Positions 6,383 to 13,418 of a stretch of 15,280 nucleotides of DNA are shown in pieces. The stretch comes from Treponema sp. UBA4232. Its GTDB lineage: Bacteria > Spirochaetota > Spirochaetia > Treponematales > Treponemataceae. The stretch lies in NCBI GenBank assembly GCA_002396325.1, contig DGXM01000018.1, positions 3,775-19,054 on the forward strand, read 5' to 3'. The position numbers and the translations under genes were made by a program. Every line of letters starts with the position of its first letter. Position 1 is the first letter of the stretch. The notes under the pieces are model-generated. The model was given only the letters and a program-made list of their open reading frames with translations. It did not search any database and was not told where the DNA came from.

Positions 6383-7552
6383 CTAAATCTGCAGTTCTCC
6401 CTTTTCGACGAGGGTAAAGGTGCCGCCGTCTTTGTATTCAACCACAACTGTGGGATTTCTGACTATTCCATCGAAATGAATCAAGGCAGGTGCGTCGCCG
6501 TCGTAATTCTGGCCAATTGCAAAATGACAAGTGCGGAAAGCCTTTTCGTCTTCAAGCATATTGCCTGTCACTGCGGCGGAAGGATTCAACCCGATGCCCA
6601 GCTCACCGATGTTGCGTGCGTTGCGCTTGTAGATTTTTCCAAATCCTGCGGGGATTTTTCCCGAGGCTTCCATTGCGATGGATTCTTTTTCCGCCGCGGT
6701 TATGTCTTTGTGGAGTCTGCGGGCTTCTTCACCGCCTGAAATGTCAGTCACGAATCCTGCGTCGACAGTTACCGTGATGGGGGTCTGGAGCATCGCGTCT
6801 CCGTCTGCGAAAGTCATGCTGCCGTCGAAAACGATGGTGCCCTGGGTGCCGCTTTTTTTCTCACTGTCACCTGAGCCCACAACGGGAGAGATGAACACTT
6901 CGCCGCAGGGAATGTTTCCGCCGCTGCCGGGAGTTGAGAAGTCTCCGTCGTCAACGAGGCCTTTCCTGCCTTCAACGGGAACCACAACATCAGTGCCGTT
7001 CGGGGAAGTCACATGCACGCTCACCGCATTCTCGTATTTTGCGCAGATTGTCTGACATCTTTTTTTCAAGAGGGCATAATCAATCTGTACGGTGCGGTTG
7101 AACATATCCACTGTGAGTCCTGGAGTCCACACCGCACGTATGCATTTTTTGCCCGAAAGCAGATAATCGAACGCATTGTCGTAAGCGGCACCGTTTTCGT
7201 CCTTGTATGGATTTTTGATTCCTTCGGCGTCTTTTCCAAGCTTGTTTGCTGAAATGGAAAAAATCACATCGGGTTCGGATTTTATGGCTCCGACAACGGC
7301 GGGTTCGGCATTGTCCATGATGGATTTTTTGTCCTGAAAGATGAGGGTGGGTTTTGCCCCGGCTTTTCTTGACGCATCGTAAAGATCCTGAGCGATTACT
7401 GTGGTCTCAGGATTTGCCACAATCAGGACTTTCTCGCCTTTTTTTATGGCGCACACATCTTCGACAACGGTTTCCGCAGGAGTCTTTTCGCGCCCCGAGA
7501 TTTTATCCGTGATGTCGTTAATCTGTTTGTTCAATGAATCAAATATTCCCAT
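6383..7552 (-). CDS. M29-type metallo-aminopeptidase
   Basis: The 389-residue protein resembles peptidase family M29 (AmpS, PepS, aminopeptidase T), cytosolic dimetal aminopeptidases that remove N-terminal residues from peptides. The expected ligand pattern is present: E218 in GGNIPCGEVFISP, E317 in RNIGELGIGLNP, E336 and H343 in LEDEKAFRTCHFAIGQNY, Y350, then H359 and D361 in ALIHFDGI. Length is close to the family's usual size of about 410. There is no signal peptide. The start is ATG 7552 with GGAG six bases upstream. An in-frame TTG at 7564 lies before that ribosome site and is rejected. It follows the M30 lipoprotein gene by 33 bases in a six-gene operon. A cytosolic peptidase after a surface protease would fit digestion of imported peptides, which is inference. 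Confidence 0.82.
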   Translation of the reverse strand: MGIFDSLNKQINDITDKISGREKTPAETVVEDVCAIKKGEKVLIVANPETTVIAQDLYDASRKAGAKPTLIFQDKKSIMDNAEPAVVGAIKSEPDVIFSISANKLGKDAEGIKNPYKDENGAAYDNAFDYLLSGKKCIRAVWTPGLTVDMFNRTVQIDYALLKKRCQTICAKYENAVSVHVTSPNGTDVVVPVEGRKGLVDDGDFSTPGSGGNIPCGEVFISPVVGSGDSEKKSGTQGTIVFDGSMTFADGDAMLQTPITVTVDAGFVTDISGGEEARRLHKDITAAEKESIAMEASGKIPAGFGKIYKRNARNIGELGIGLNPSAAVTGNMLEDEKAFRTCHFAIGQNYDGDAPALIHFDGIVRNPTVVVEYKDGGTFTLVEKGELQI

Positions 7553-7585
7553 ATGATGCTCCAAAATTTTTCAATCCGCTCTCCG

Positions 7586-9766
7586 TCAGTTTGCAGCTGT
7601 TGTGTCTATTGTCGTAGGATTGCCGTCTTGTATGAATATGTAAACCTTTTCGTTCGGATTTGAGGATTGCGAGAAATACAGCGTGATACTTCCGCTTGAA
7701 ATCTGTCCTATTGGATGGAAGATGAATCCTGTGGGCTGCACATCTATGCTTTTTCCCACCGCCGGAAGAATCGGCCCGTAATAAGTCTTTGAATTAGCGG
7801 AGTTTGAGTAGCTGTTGTTCCACAGATTTATTCCGATTATGGACGTGGAAAGAGTTCCTCCGTTGAATGTTGCATCATCTGTAGCACCCGTAAGATGATT
7901 CGTAACATAATGCACTTTTGAATCTCCCACTGAATCTCCCTCGGTCAGGGAATCAATCCATCCGGTTCCAGAGCGGCTGTAGTTCATTGACGGAAGCGCT
8001 GTTCCTGAATAAGCGGGTTTGAATGCACAGGCCTGTATGTATTCCGTCAAAAGTTCATTCCAGGTTTTTGACATGGCGTTTACGCTGTTCACCGCATTCA
8101 CGATGCTGTCGATTCCCACGGACGGATTTGTACTCATTTCATGCACGAGTTTCGTGCCGCCGTAGTTTCGTATAAGCCATGCACCGAAATTGTATGCAGT
8201 CGCATAAGAAACCCACGAATTGGAGTCAAGGTACTGCGCCACTCCTGAATAATAATAGTAGCCGTTGAAATTCCTGCATCTTCCGCTGTAAACTCTTTCG
8301 CCCGCAGGAAGAGCAAGAGCCTCTCCCATCAAATCCTCGCAAAGCATGGAAAGCATTTCGTTGTACCATGTGCAGCTGTTTGTGCTGAGGTCGTGCTGTT
8401 TGACCTTGGTGTTGAAGTCTATCATATGCTGATATTCATGGAAAAGCGTTGAGATTACAGTGCTGCTCACGGTGCCTGAATTGCCGTTGTAAGAGCTGCC
8501 TCCCGTGTAGTTGCAGTACGGGATGTCTATGTAGAAATATTTTCCCTCGTTGCTGTATGAAATTGAAGAAGAGGGGTAATAGTCCTTTGACCAGAAATAA
8601 CCGACCACACCGCATTTGCTCGATCCGCTGTAATCATTTCCGATGTCGTAAAGCACAATGTTCACGTAATCGCTTGTTTTGCTTGTGTCGCCGTTCAGCA
8701 TCCCGCCGTACGTGGAACCGAATATCTTCTCCTCGAGCTGATAATACTTCGCAAATTTGCCGGCTATGTCCTTCATAACCGAAGGACTCACGCGGGCTCC
8801 GCTGCTAGTAGTTGTAACAGTGTCGGGAGCCGCCCAGACAAGACATGCTATATTCGATTTGTCAATTTCTTTTCCGGGTTTGTATCCTATGGCGTAAAGC
8901 TGCATCTGCTTCTGTGTCTGCTTGCTGAGCTGAACATCATTGTCCACCCAGATTGTGCGCGTCTGCCCGACCGTAGGATTTGACACGTCCCAGGTGTCTC
9001 CGGAGGCACCGCTTCTTGCGGAGGAAAAATCCACCACCACGGAATCTTCGGCGGGAGGAACGAAATGACGTATTTCAGTGTCCGCAGCCATTTCGGGAAG
9101 ATTTTCGCTTTCATCGACTGCAGAACGGGATGCCACATTCGGTGACGGTGCCGTGACTGCCGCGGATGCCGTTATGTATCGCCTTACAGTGGATGAATCC
9201 AATGCGGAGGATGTGCCGGTGTTCACATTGGCATATGTAATCCACTTGTTGGCGGCCCCGCTTATGGTGATTGAAGAAGATGAGGCATCAAGCTCCACAA
9301 ATGAAGTCTTTTTTTTATTTGAACTGTCGTAAACATGAGTCTGTCCTTTCGCGCTTTCAGAGGGTGTCACGGTCACGCTTTTAGAACTCACGATGCTTCC
9401 GTCATACTGAATGTAAATGGTGAAGGTGTATGTTGTGCCGTTTGTAAGACCGCTCACGACTTTGAAAGTTTCGTAATTGTCCGCTGTAAAGGGAACAGGC
9501 CAAGGAGTCTGAGTATTGAAAGGCGCCTCTGTGGAAGTGCCCCCGCTCATCTCTATGTACATTTCGTAAGTGGAAGGAATTGAGCCGTGTGTCCATGAAA
9601 GCGCGGCAAATCCATTTCCGGGGCTTGCAGTGAAAGTCCTGATCGATGTTCCGAATCCTGTGGGGAAGATAAAGTTTATAATTTCCTCGCAGGAAGTGAG
9701 ACAGAGGGAAAACGCTGAAATTAAAGCCGCCAACGCAAAACCTGTGAAAAATCTGTTTCTCTTCAT
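7586..9766 (-). CDS. FN3-M30 (hyicolysin-type) metallopeptidase lipoprotein
   Basis: The 726-residue precursor begins MKRNRFF with a hydrophobic core and a lipobox-like LTSC, so C26 should be lipidated. Residues about 36-135 form a fibronectin type III-like domain (SWTHGSIPSTYEMYI, SGLTNGTTYTFTIYI). A Ser/Thr-rich linker region reaches about 235. The peptidase domain has the zinc motif HEYQH (443-447), with E444 as catalytic base, and a downstream WYNEML supplying the third ligand at E470, as in M30 hyicolysin peptidases. The last 150 residues are probably beta-rich. The protein is expected at the cell surface or in the periplasm as a protease. The ribosome site AGGGGG sits 8 bases before the ATG. 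The gene follows a small lipoprotein gene by 18 bases in the six-gene minus-strand operon. Confidence 0.85.
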   Translation of the reverse strand: MKRNRFFTGFALAALISAFSLCLTSCEEIINFIFPTGFGTSIRTFTASPGNGFAALSWTHGSIPSTYEMYIEMSGGTSTEAPFNTQTPWPVPFTADNYETFKVVSGLTNGTTYTFTIYIQYDGSIVSSKSVTVTPSESAKGQTHVYDSSNKKKTSFVELDASSSSITISGAANKWITYANVNTGTSSALDSSTVRRYITASAAVTAPSPNVASRSAVDESENLPEMAADTEIRHFVPPAEDSVVVDFSSARSGASGDTWDVSNPTVGQTRTIWVDNDVQLSKQTQKQMQLYAIGYKPGKEIDKSNIACLVWAAPDTVTTTSSGARVSPSVMKDIAGKFAKYYQLEEKIFGSTYGGMLNGDTSKTSDYVNIVLYDIGNDYSGSSKCGVVGYFWSKDYYPSSSISYSNEGKYFYIDIPYCNYTGGSSYNGNSGTVSSTVISTLFHEYQHMIDFNTKVKQHDLSTNSCTWYNEMLSMLCEDLMGEALALPAGERVYSGRCRNFNGYYYYSGVAQYLDSNSWVSYATAYNFGAWLIRNYGGTKLVHEMSTNPSVGIDSIVNAVNSVNAMSKTWNELLTEYIQACAFKPAYSGTALPSMNYSRSGTGWIDSLTEGDSVGDSKVHYVTNHLTGATDDATFNGGTLSTSIIGINLWNNSYSNSANSKTYYGPILPAVGKSIDVQPTGFIFHPIGQISSGSITLYFSQSSNPNEKVYIFIQDGNPTTIDTTAAN

Positions 9767-9784
9767 ATATTATGCCCCCTGAAA

Positions 9785-10228
9785 TCAGTCAATTGTAAAG
9801 GTGCAGGCCTGGTATTTGTCGCCCAACGAACTTTTATCGCTTGAATAAGCCGGAACAGGCACATCTCCCCTTAGATAATCTCCTGCCGAGCTTGGGGTGA
9901 GTCTGAGTGTATCGCCGGAGAATGTGAGCACGGCGGTTGACCCGTCAAAAGTGTATGTGCCGTTCGAAACTACGGGCGTATTGTTTTTGGTCACAGTCCA
10001 GCATACGTTTGTGCCGTCGGTGAAACTAATCTTCTGGGCATAGGAGGCATCGAAATCGCGTATCACAGGCAACCCGGAATTTCCGACTTCCGTGAGCGTG
10101 TACGAGGCCCCTTCCAGATTCAGCTTCGTGATGAGGTGTTTGCATCCTCCTGCAAAAAGAGCGGTGGAAAAAAGAAGAGCGGCAAAAACAAATTGCCTGC
10201 AGGACTTTAGAAAATCAACAAATTTCAT
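9785..10228 (-). CDS. Small lipoprotein of unknown function
   Basis: The 147-residue precursor has a signal peptide of lipoprotein type: hydrophobic core FVFAALLFSTALFAGGC with C29 as the probable lipid anchor. The lipobox AGGC is looser than the enterobacterial consensus, as is common in spirochaetes. The mature part is beta-rich (SYTLTEVG, KISFTDGTNVCWTV, GTYTFDGSTAVLTFSGDTL) and resembles small lipocalin-like or beta-sandwich lipoproteins without a clear family match. A GGAG site lies seven bases before the ATG. It lies between the nucleotide cyclase gene (31 bases upstream) and the M30 protease lipoprotein gene (18 bases downstream), so it may be a surface partner of the protease. That pairing is inference. 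Confidence 0.78.
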   Translation of the reverse strand: MKFVDFLKSCRQFVFAALLFSTALFAGGCKHLITKLNLEGASYTLTEVGNSGLPVIRDFDASYAQKISFTDGTNVCWTVTKNNTPVVSNGTYTFDGSTAVLTFSGDTLRLTPSSAGDYLRGDVPVPAYSSDKSSLGDKYQACTFTID

Positions 10229-10259
10229 CTGAATCTCCTTTCAAATGCAAGTCACCCTC

Positions 10260-11225
10260 TCATTCATGGCACCATTCAGGCCTCAGCGTGTAAAGAGCCT
10301 CCACAGCATCTGCATGAACGGGCTTCACGTCAAAGGCCAGCATATCATCTTCGTGTTTTATGGGGATGCGGGTCTCGGTCACTGAAAACGAGGAGCCGTC
10401 CACATCCAAAAGCAACTTTCTGGCACGGTCGGTTACATAAACATGGCCTGCCGGAGCGGAAGAAAATCTGCACGCGTAGACCACGGGTTTTCCCACCACG
10501 GTATACTCCAATCCCTCGCCTGCCTTGAAAACGTTGCCGGTGTCTATTCCCACTCCGATTCCCGTCTGCATTTCACCTATGTCGAAGTATTTTCTGTAGC
10601 CGTCAAAAACGGTGGTGAAAATCTGCTGACAGTCGAGCGAACACAAAAGCGCAAAAATTATCGCCTTGGGGCCGGAATAAAAATCCGGGAAAAACGAAAG
10701 CAGTCCGTCGCCCGTGAATTTATCGTAAATGCCGTAACGGTTTTTCACAGCCTCAGTCAATTCCTCGTTCAAGGTGTTGATGAAATCCGCATAGACCTCG
10801 GGACTCTCGCATTTGAGCATAAGTTCGGTGGAACGCCTGATGTCCAGCGAAAGAATCACCGCGTCGAAAGAGTCCGTCTCAAGAAACGGAGAGGCGAAAT
10901 CGGCATCCTCGAGCATGCGGCAGGAGGCCTCCTCATTCACACGGCTCATGTATTTCATCAGTTTTATCTGATTCCTTTCATTGTATCTTTCATTCAGGAT
11001 TTTTGCAATGGGCAGATCTTCAAGGGATTTTATGCTTCCCATGTTCTTTTTCCACTGCTCGTGAAGGACTTTGAGCTGTTCGGAGATTTGTGGGGCGAAA
11101 GTGGGCGTTCCCGATTCCTTCATCCGTTTCACCTGAGCCGCCAGAGCATCCAAAGTGGACTTGGAAAGAAGCTCCTGGTTCCTTTTGCTGCGTGCCTGGA
11201 ATTTCTCGAAAGTGTCTTCAAACAT
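10260..11225 (-). CDS. Class III nucleotide (adenylate/guanylate) cyclase, soluble, with a substituted catalytic Asn
   Basis: The 321-residue protein has a helical N-terminal region (about 1-115) of no known family and a class III cyclase domain (about 118-290). The two metal-binding aspartates are D128 in SLDIRRST and D173 in DKFTGDGLLSF, with K169 just before the latter. The family motif usually written VGxxVNxAxR appears as VGKPVVYACR. The arginine (R253) is kept, but the transition-state asparagine is replaced by valine at position 249. The enzyme may therefore have low activity, act as a regulatory subunit, or have a different substrate. No membrane segment is seen. The ribosome site AGGAGG is strong and close to the ATG. 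The gene follows the GGEEF cyclase gene by 18 bases, so two nucleotide second-messenger enzymes are probably co-transcribed. Confidence 0.88.
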   Translation of the reverse strand: MFEDTFEKFQARSKRNQELLSKSTLDALAAQVKRMKESGTPTFAPQISEQLKVLHEQWKKNMGSIKSLEDLPIAKILNERYNERNQIKLMKYMSRVNEEASCRMLEDADFASPFLETDSFDAVILSLDIRRSTELMLKCESPEVYADFINTLNEELTEAVKNRYGIYDKFTGDGLLSFFPDFYSGPKAIIFALLCSLDCQQIFTTVFDGYRKYFDIGEMQTGIGVGIDTGNVFKAGEGLEYTVVGKPVVYACRFSSAPAGHVYVTDRARKLLLDVDGSSFSVTETRIPIKHEDDMLAFDVKPVHADAVEALYTLRPEWCHE

Positions 11226-11243
11226 AAATCCTCCTGCTGCAAA

Positions 11244-12344
11244 TCACAATGCTTCGATTGCACGGTCACGCCCAAGATTTTTCGCTTCATACAGAGCTTC
11301 ATCCGCAAATTTGATGTATTCTTCCATGGACAAATTCAAAATCGTGCTTTTGGTGGCATATCCCACGCTTATTGAGACATATCCGTTGATTCCCTTTTCG
11401 AACGGAATTGCCAGATGCCTCACGTCAGAACGAAGCTCCTCCACCAAAGACGTCATCTGCACATTGTCGATTCCAGATGAAACAGCCGTGAATTCCTCTC
11501 CTCCGTAGCGGCAGAATGTGAATCCGTGTTTTTCGCCAAAGTCATGCAGCACTCTGCCAAGCGACTCAAGGCAAGCATCCCCCGCCTGATGCCCGTAACT
11601 GTCATTGTAATGCTTGAAAAAATCTATGTCCAGCATAATCACGTTGATTACGGTGTCTTTCTGCTTCAAAAGCTTCTCCAGCCTTGAAAACAGTACCCTT
11701 CGGTTGGCAAGTCCCGTGAGCACGTCCGTATCTCTTTGCTTTATAAGGATTTTGTCTTTTTCGAAATTCTCCAGACGGATGTAGCGGAAATAGCCGCTCA
11801 AAAACACCCCGAAAATCATAAACACTGAGGTGTCCAGCAGGTCCAAAACCGCAACCGCCCTCTCCTTGAACATGAAAGCCAGCACCGTATGCACCGCGAA
11901 AACAAGAAATTCAAAGATTCCGACCCTCAGACTGCGGTCAAGATAAAGCATCGGAAGCACAATGAGCAGACAGGTAAACGTCACCGCCGGATGATGCTCC
12001 CCGTAAGGCTTGTACAGGCTCACGAAAATACCCAGACTGTAAAAAATCAAAAGCGTGAAATAAATCAGGGGAATGGAAAAACGGCGTACACGCTGAGACT
12101 TCATGCGGAAAATACGGTAAAGCACAAATGAAAGGATGAACGTAGATAAATAGTAGAAAACATACACCCTGCCGTAGTCAAGCAGAATCCCGACCACCGT
12201 AATCACGGCAAGCACCGCTGAAACCAGCATCAAGAGGTAATGGAAACTGTGCACATTAGCCTTCCTGACGGCTTCACTGTTACTGTCAAGAAGCTGGGCT
12301 TCATTACTGGCATCAAGCCAAGCCAGAATATGCGGCAAAGACAT
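11244..12344 (-). CDS. Membrane diguanylate cyclase (GGEEF domain)
   Basis: The 366-residue protein makes cyclic di-GMP from two GTP. Six hydrophobic segments lie at about residues 36-54, 59-77, 91-109, 119-135, 142-158 and 168-186. A short linker and a GGDEF domain (about 203-366) follow. The signature is GGEEF (281-285), an active form. DTDVLTGLANRR (205-216) and the metal site MLDIDFFKHYND (237-248) are also present. At the position of the RxxD inhibitory site the sequence reads KHGF, so product feedback through the I-site is not expected. ATG 12344 is chosen because a promoter sits directly in front of it. An ATG at 12482 would add 46 unlikely residues translated from a GC-rich repeat. 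It is the first gene of the six-gene operon. The membrane region may sense a signal of unknown nature. Confidence 0.92.
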   Translation of the reverse strand: MSLPHILAWLDASNEAQLLDSNSEAVRKANVHSFHYLLMLVSAVLAVITVVGILLDYGRVYVFYYLSTFILSFVLYRIFRMKSQRVRRFSIPLIYFTLLIFYSLGIFVSLYKPYGEHHPAVTFTCLLIVLPMLYLDRSLRVGIFEFLVFAVHTVLAFMFKERAVAVLDLLDTSVFMIFGVFLSGYFRYIRLENFEKDKILIKQRDTDVLTGLANRRVLFSRLEKLLKQKDTVINVIMLDIDFFKHYNDSYGHQAGDACLESLGRVLHDFGEKHGFTFCRYGGEEFTAVSSGIDNVQMTSLVEELRSDVRHLAIPFEKGINGYVSISVGYATKSTILNLSMEEYIKFADEALYEAKNLGRDRAIEAL

Positions 12345-12350
12345 ACTGCA

Positions 12351-12379
12351 ATTATAGCGTGGTTTAAGAAAAAAAGCAA
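12351..12379 (-). promoter_or_regulatory. Promoter of the six-gene operon, predicted leaderless for the GGEEF gene
   Basis: On the minus strand TTGCTT (12379-12374), a 17-base spacer, a consensus TATAAT (12356-12351), six bases (TGCAGT) and ATG 12344. There is no Shine-Dalgarno sequence. Short gaps between the six downstream genes and no other evident promoter suggest this drives them all. Confidence 0.68.
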
Positions 12380-12404
12380 TGTGATTTATGAAACGGGCCG
12401 GGAA

Positions 12405-12545
12405 TGGATGGGAATTTGGACGGCAGGCCCAACCAAGCGGCTTACGCAGTCCCCCCGCGTCTCCCGCTTTCCAGGGTTCCATTCGCCGCTACGCGCCGAA
12501 CCGCTAAAGCGGCCCTTCCAATCGGGCGTAGGATGTCAAGTTTAT
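12405..12545 (-). repeat. GC-rich structured element, copy 1
   Basis: This stretch between the operon promoter and the tRNA promoter is markedly GC-rich and contains no gene. It includes the hairpin CCGCTAAAGCGG (12501-12512). Read on the minus strand, 12487-12464 gives GGCGAATGGAACCCTGGAAA followed by GCGG, which is closely similar to 14580-14608 on the plus strand. The two are probably members of one interspersed family. Exact ends are uncertain. Confidence 0.45.
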
Positions 12546-12589
12546 GCGTTTGTCCCGTGGACCGGGAATAAAATTTTTTACAATTTCAC

Positions 12590-12619
12590 TTGACACAGTG
12601 ACAAAAAGTAATGTATACT
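12590..12619 (+). promoter_or_regulatory. Promoter of the tRNA cluster
   Basis: A perfect -35 box TTGACA (12590-12595), an 18-base spacer and TATACT (12614-12619) precede tRNA-Ser(TGA) at 12635. The predicted start is about eight to ten bases upstream of the mature 5' end. This is the strongest -35 box in the window, as expected for stable RNA. Confidence 0.75.
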
Positions 12620-12634
12620 CATACTACATTATTT

Positions 12635-12721
12635 GGAGCGATGGCAGAGTGGTCGAACGCGGCGGTCTTGAAAACCGTTATACTCTTACGGGTATCGGGG
12701 GTTCAAATCCCTCTCGCTCCG
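12635..12721 (+). tRNA. tRNA-Ser, anticodon TGA
   Basis: Acceptor arms GGAGCGA and TCGCTCC pair fully, with discriminator G. The anticodon stem GCGGT/ACCGT encloses loop CTTGAAA, giving anticodon TGA, which reads UCA and related codons. A long class II variable arm (TATACTCTTACGGGTATC) and T arm (GGGTTCAAATCCC) are visible. CCA is not encoded. Confidence 0.95.
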
Positions 12722-12756
12722 TCCTTCGGGCCTCTAAGGCTTCGTAAAGGAACTTT

Positions 12757-12841
12757 GGAGGCGTGGTAGAGCGGTAATACAACGGTTTGCTAAACCGTCG
12801 GTGCGGAAACGCCCGGGCAGGTTCAACCCCTGTCGCCTCCG
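12757..12841 (+). tRNA. tRNA-Ser, anticodon GCT
   Basis: Acceptor GGAGGCG pairs with CGCCTCC, with discriminator G. Anticodon stem ACGGT/ACCGT holds loop TTGCTAA, giving anticodon GCT, which reads AGC and AGU. A long variable arm (CGGTGCGGAAACGCCCG) and T arm with GGTTCAACC are present. It lies 35 bases after the previous tRNA. CCA is not encoded. Confidence 0.94.
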
Positions 12842-12851
12842 CTATTTTTTT

Positions 12852-12926
12852 GAGACTGTAGCTCAGCTGGATTAGAGCATCACCCTGCGGAGGTGAGGGT
12901 CGCACGTTCGAATCGTGTCAGTCTCG
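12852..12926 (+). tRNA. tRNA-Arg, anticodon GCG
   Basis: This is a class I tRNA. Acceptor GAGACTG pairs with CAGTCTC, with discriminator G. The D arm is GCTC/GAGC, with the loop AGCTGGATTA carrying the Arg identity base A20. Anticodon stem TCACC/GGTGA encloses CTGCGGA, so the anticodon is GCG, reading CGC and CGU. Bacteria normally use ACG (inosine at the wobble position) for these codons. C35 and A20 support arginine identity. CCA is not encoded. Confidence 0.92.
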
Positions 12927-12961
12927 CTATAGATTACAGGTTTTTGATTCCATTTGATTTT

Positions 12962-13048
12962 GGAAAGATGCGAGAGCGGTCGATTCGGACGGTCTCGAAA
13001 ACCGTTATACTCTTCTGAGTATCGGGGGTTCGAATCCCCCTCTTTCCG
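12962..13048 (+). tRNA. tRNA-Ser, anticodon CGA
   Basis: Acceptor GGAAAGA pairs with TCTTTCC, with discriminator G. Anticodon stem ACGGT/ACCGT holds CTCGAAA, giving CGA, which reads UCG. The long variable arm and T arm (GGGGGTTCGAATCCCCC) are intact. The 3' end is identical to that of tRNA-Ser(GGA). CCA is not encoded. Confidence 0.95.
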
Positions 13049-13152
13049 TGCTTTTCAAAACAAATAAACGTGTCCGAGTGTTGTTTTATGTTGCAACGGT
13101 TTCAAGCTGTCCAACTCTCCGGCACAAATGCCAAAACCCTGTATTTTTTTTT

Positions 13153-13239
13153 GGAAAGATGTCCGAGTGGTTTAAGGTCCACGCTTGGAAGGCGTGCATA
13201 GGCGAAAGTCTATCGGGGGTTCGAATCCCCCTCTTTCCG
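13153..13239 (+). tRNA. tRNA-Ser, anticodon GGA
   Basis: Acceptor GGAAAGA/TCTTTCC, discriminator G. Anticodon stem CACGC/GCGTG encloses TTGGAAG, giving GGA, which reads UCC and UCU. The variable arm and T arm are intact. It is separated from the previous tRNA by 104 bases with no gene. Its last 18 bases are duplicated 197 bases downstream. CCA is not encoded. Confidence 0.95.
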
Positions 13240-13377
13240 TAGATAACAGCTCCCGCAAGGGAGTTTTATTTTTTTTTGACCAATGCATCGCAACCGGGGT
13301 GGGGGATTCGAAGCGGAGGGTGCGCGCGGCAAGTGCCGCGAAAAGGGAGCATGGAAGCTCCCGGCAGCACCCGTAGC
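13222..13377 (+). repeat. 156-bp direct repeat, copy 1 (tRNA 3' end, terminator and structured tail)
   Basis: Starts in the T arm of tRNA-Ser(GGA) at CGAATCCCCC and continues through the terminator hairpin. It then enters a GC-rich tail with GGGGGATTCG (13301-13310), the exact reverse complement of the first ten bases. The tail folds as hairpins CGCGGC-AAGT-GCCGCG and GGGAGC...GCTCCC inside an outer GGGTGC/GCACCC stem. Copy 2 lies 197 bases downstream with a few substitutions. Confidence 0.88.
13250..13277 (+). terminator. Intrinsic terminator of the tRNA cluster
   Basis: CTCCC-GCAA-GGGAG hairpin (13250-13263) followed by TTTTATTTTTTTTT. It begins 11 bases after tRNA-Ser(GGA), matching rho-independent termination of the tRNA transcript. 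It lies inside the 156-bp repeat. Confidence 0.88.
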
Positions 13378-13418
13378 CGGCCTGGAGCTGGAAAACAGGG
13401 AGGTTTTACAGCGCAAGG

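Noticed and set aside
7553..7564. Upstream TTG start for the M29-type peptidase
   Set aside because: The TTG precedes the GGAG ribosome site. ATG 7552 is correctly spaced from that site.
12345..12482. Longer GGEEF protein starting at ATG 12482
   Set aside because: The extra 46 residues are translated from a GC-rich repeat, and the promoter lies inside this extension, directly before ATG 12344.
13049..13152. Degenerate tRNA in the spacer (GTGTCCGAGTG resembles a tRNA-Ser D arm)
   Set aside because: No acceptor, anticodon or T arm could be matched. The similarity is limited to about ten bases.
13378..13418. Mobile element between the 156-bp repeats
   Set aside because: Only 41 bases lie between them, with no open frame or terminal repeats.
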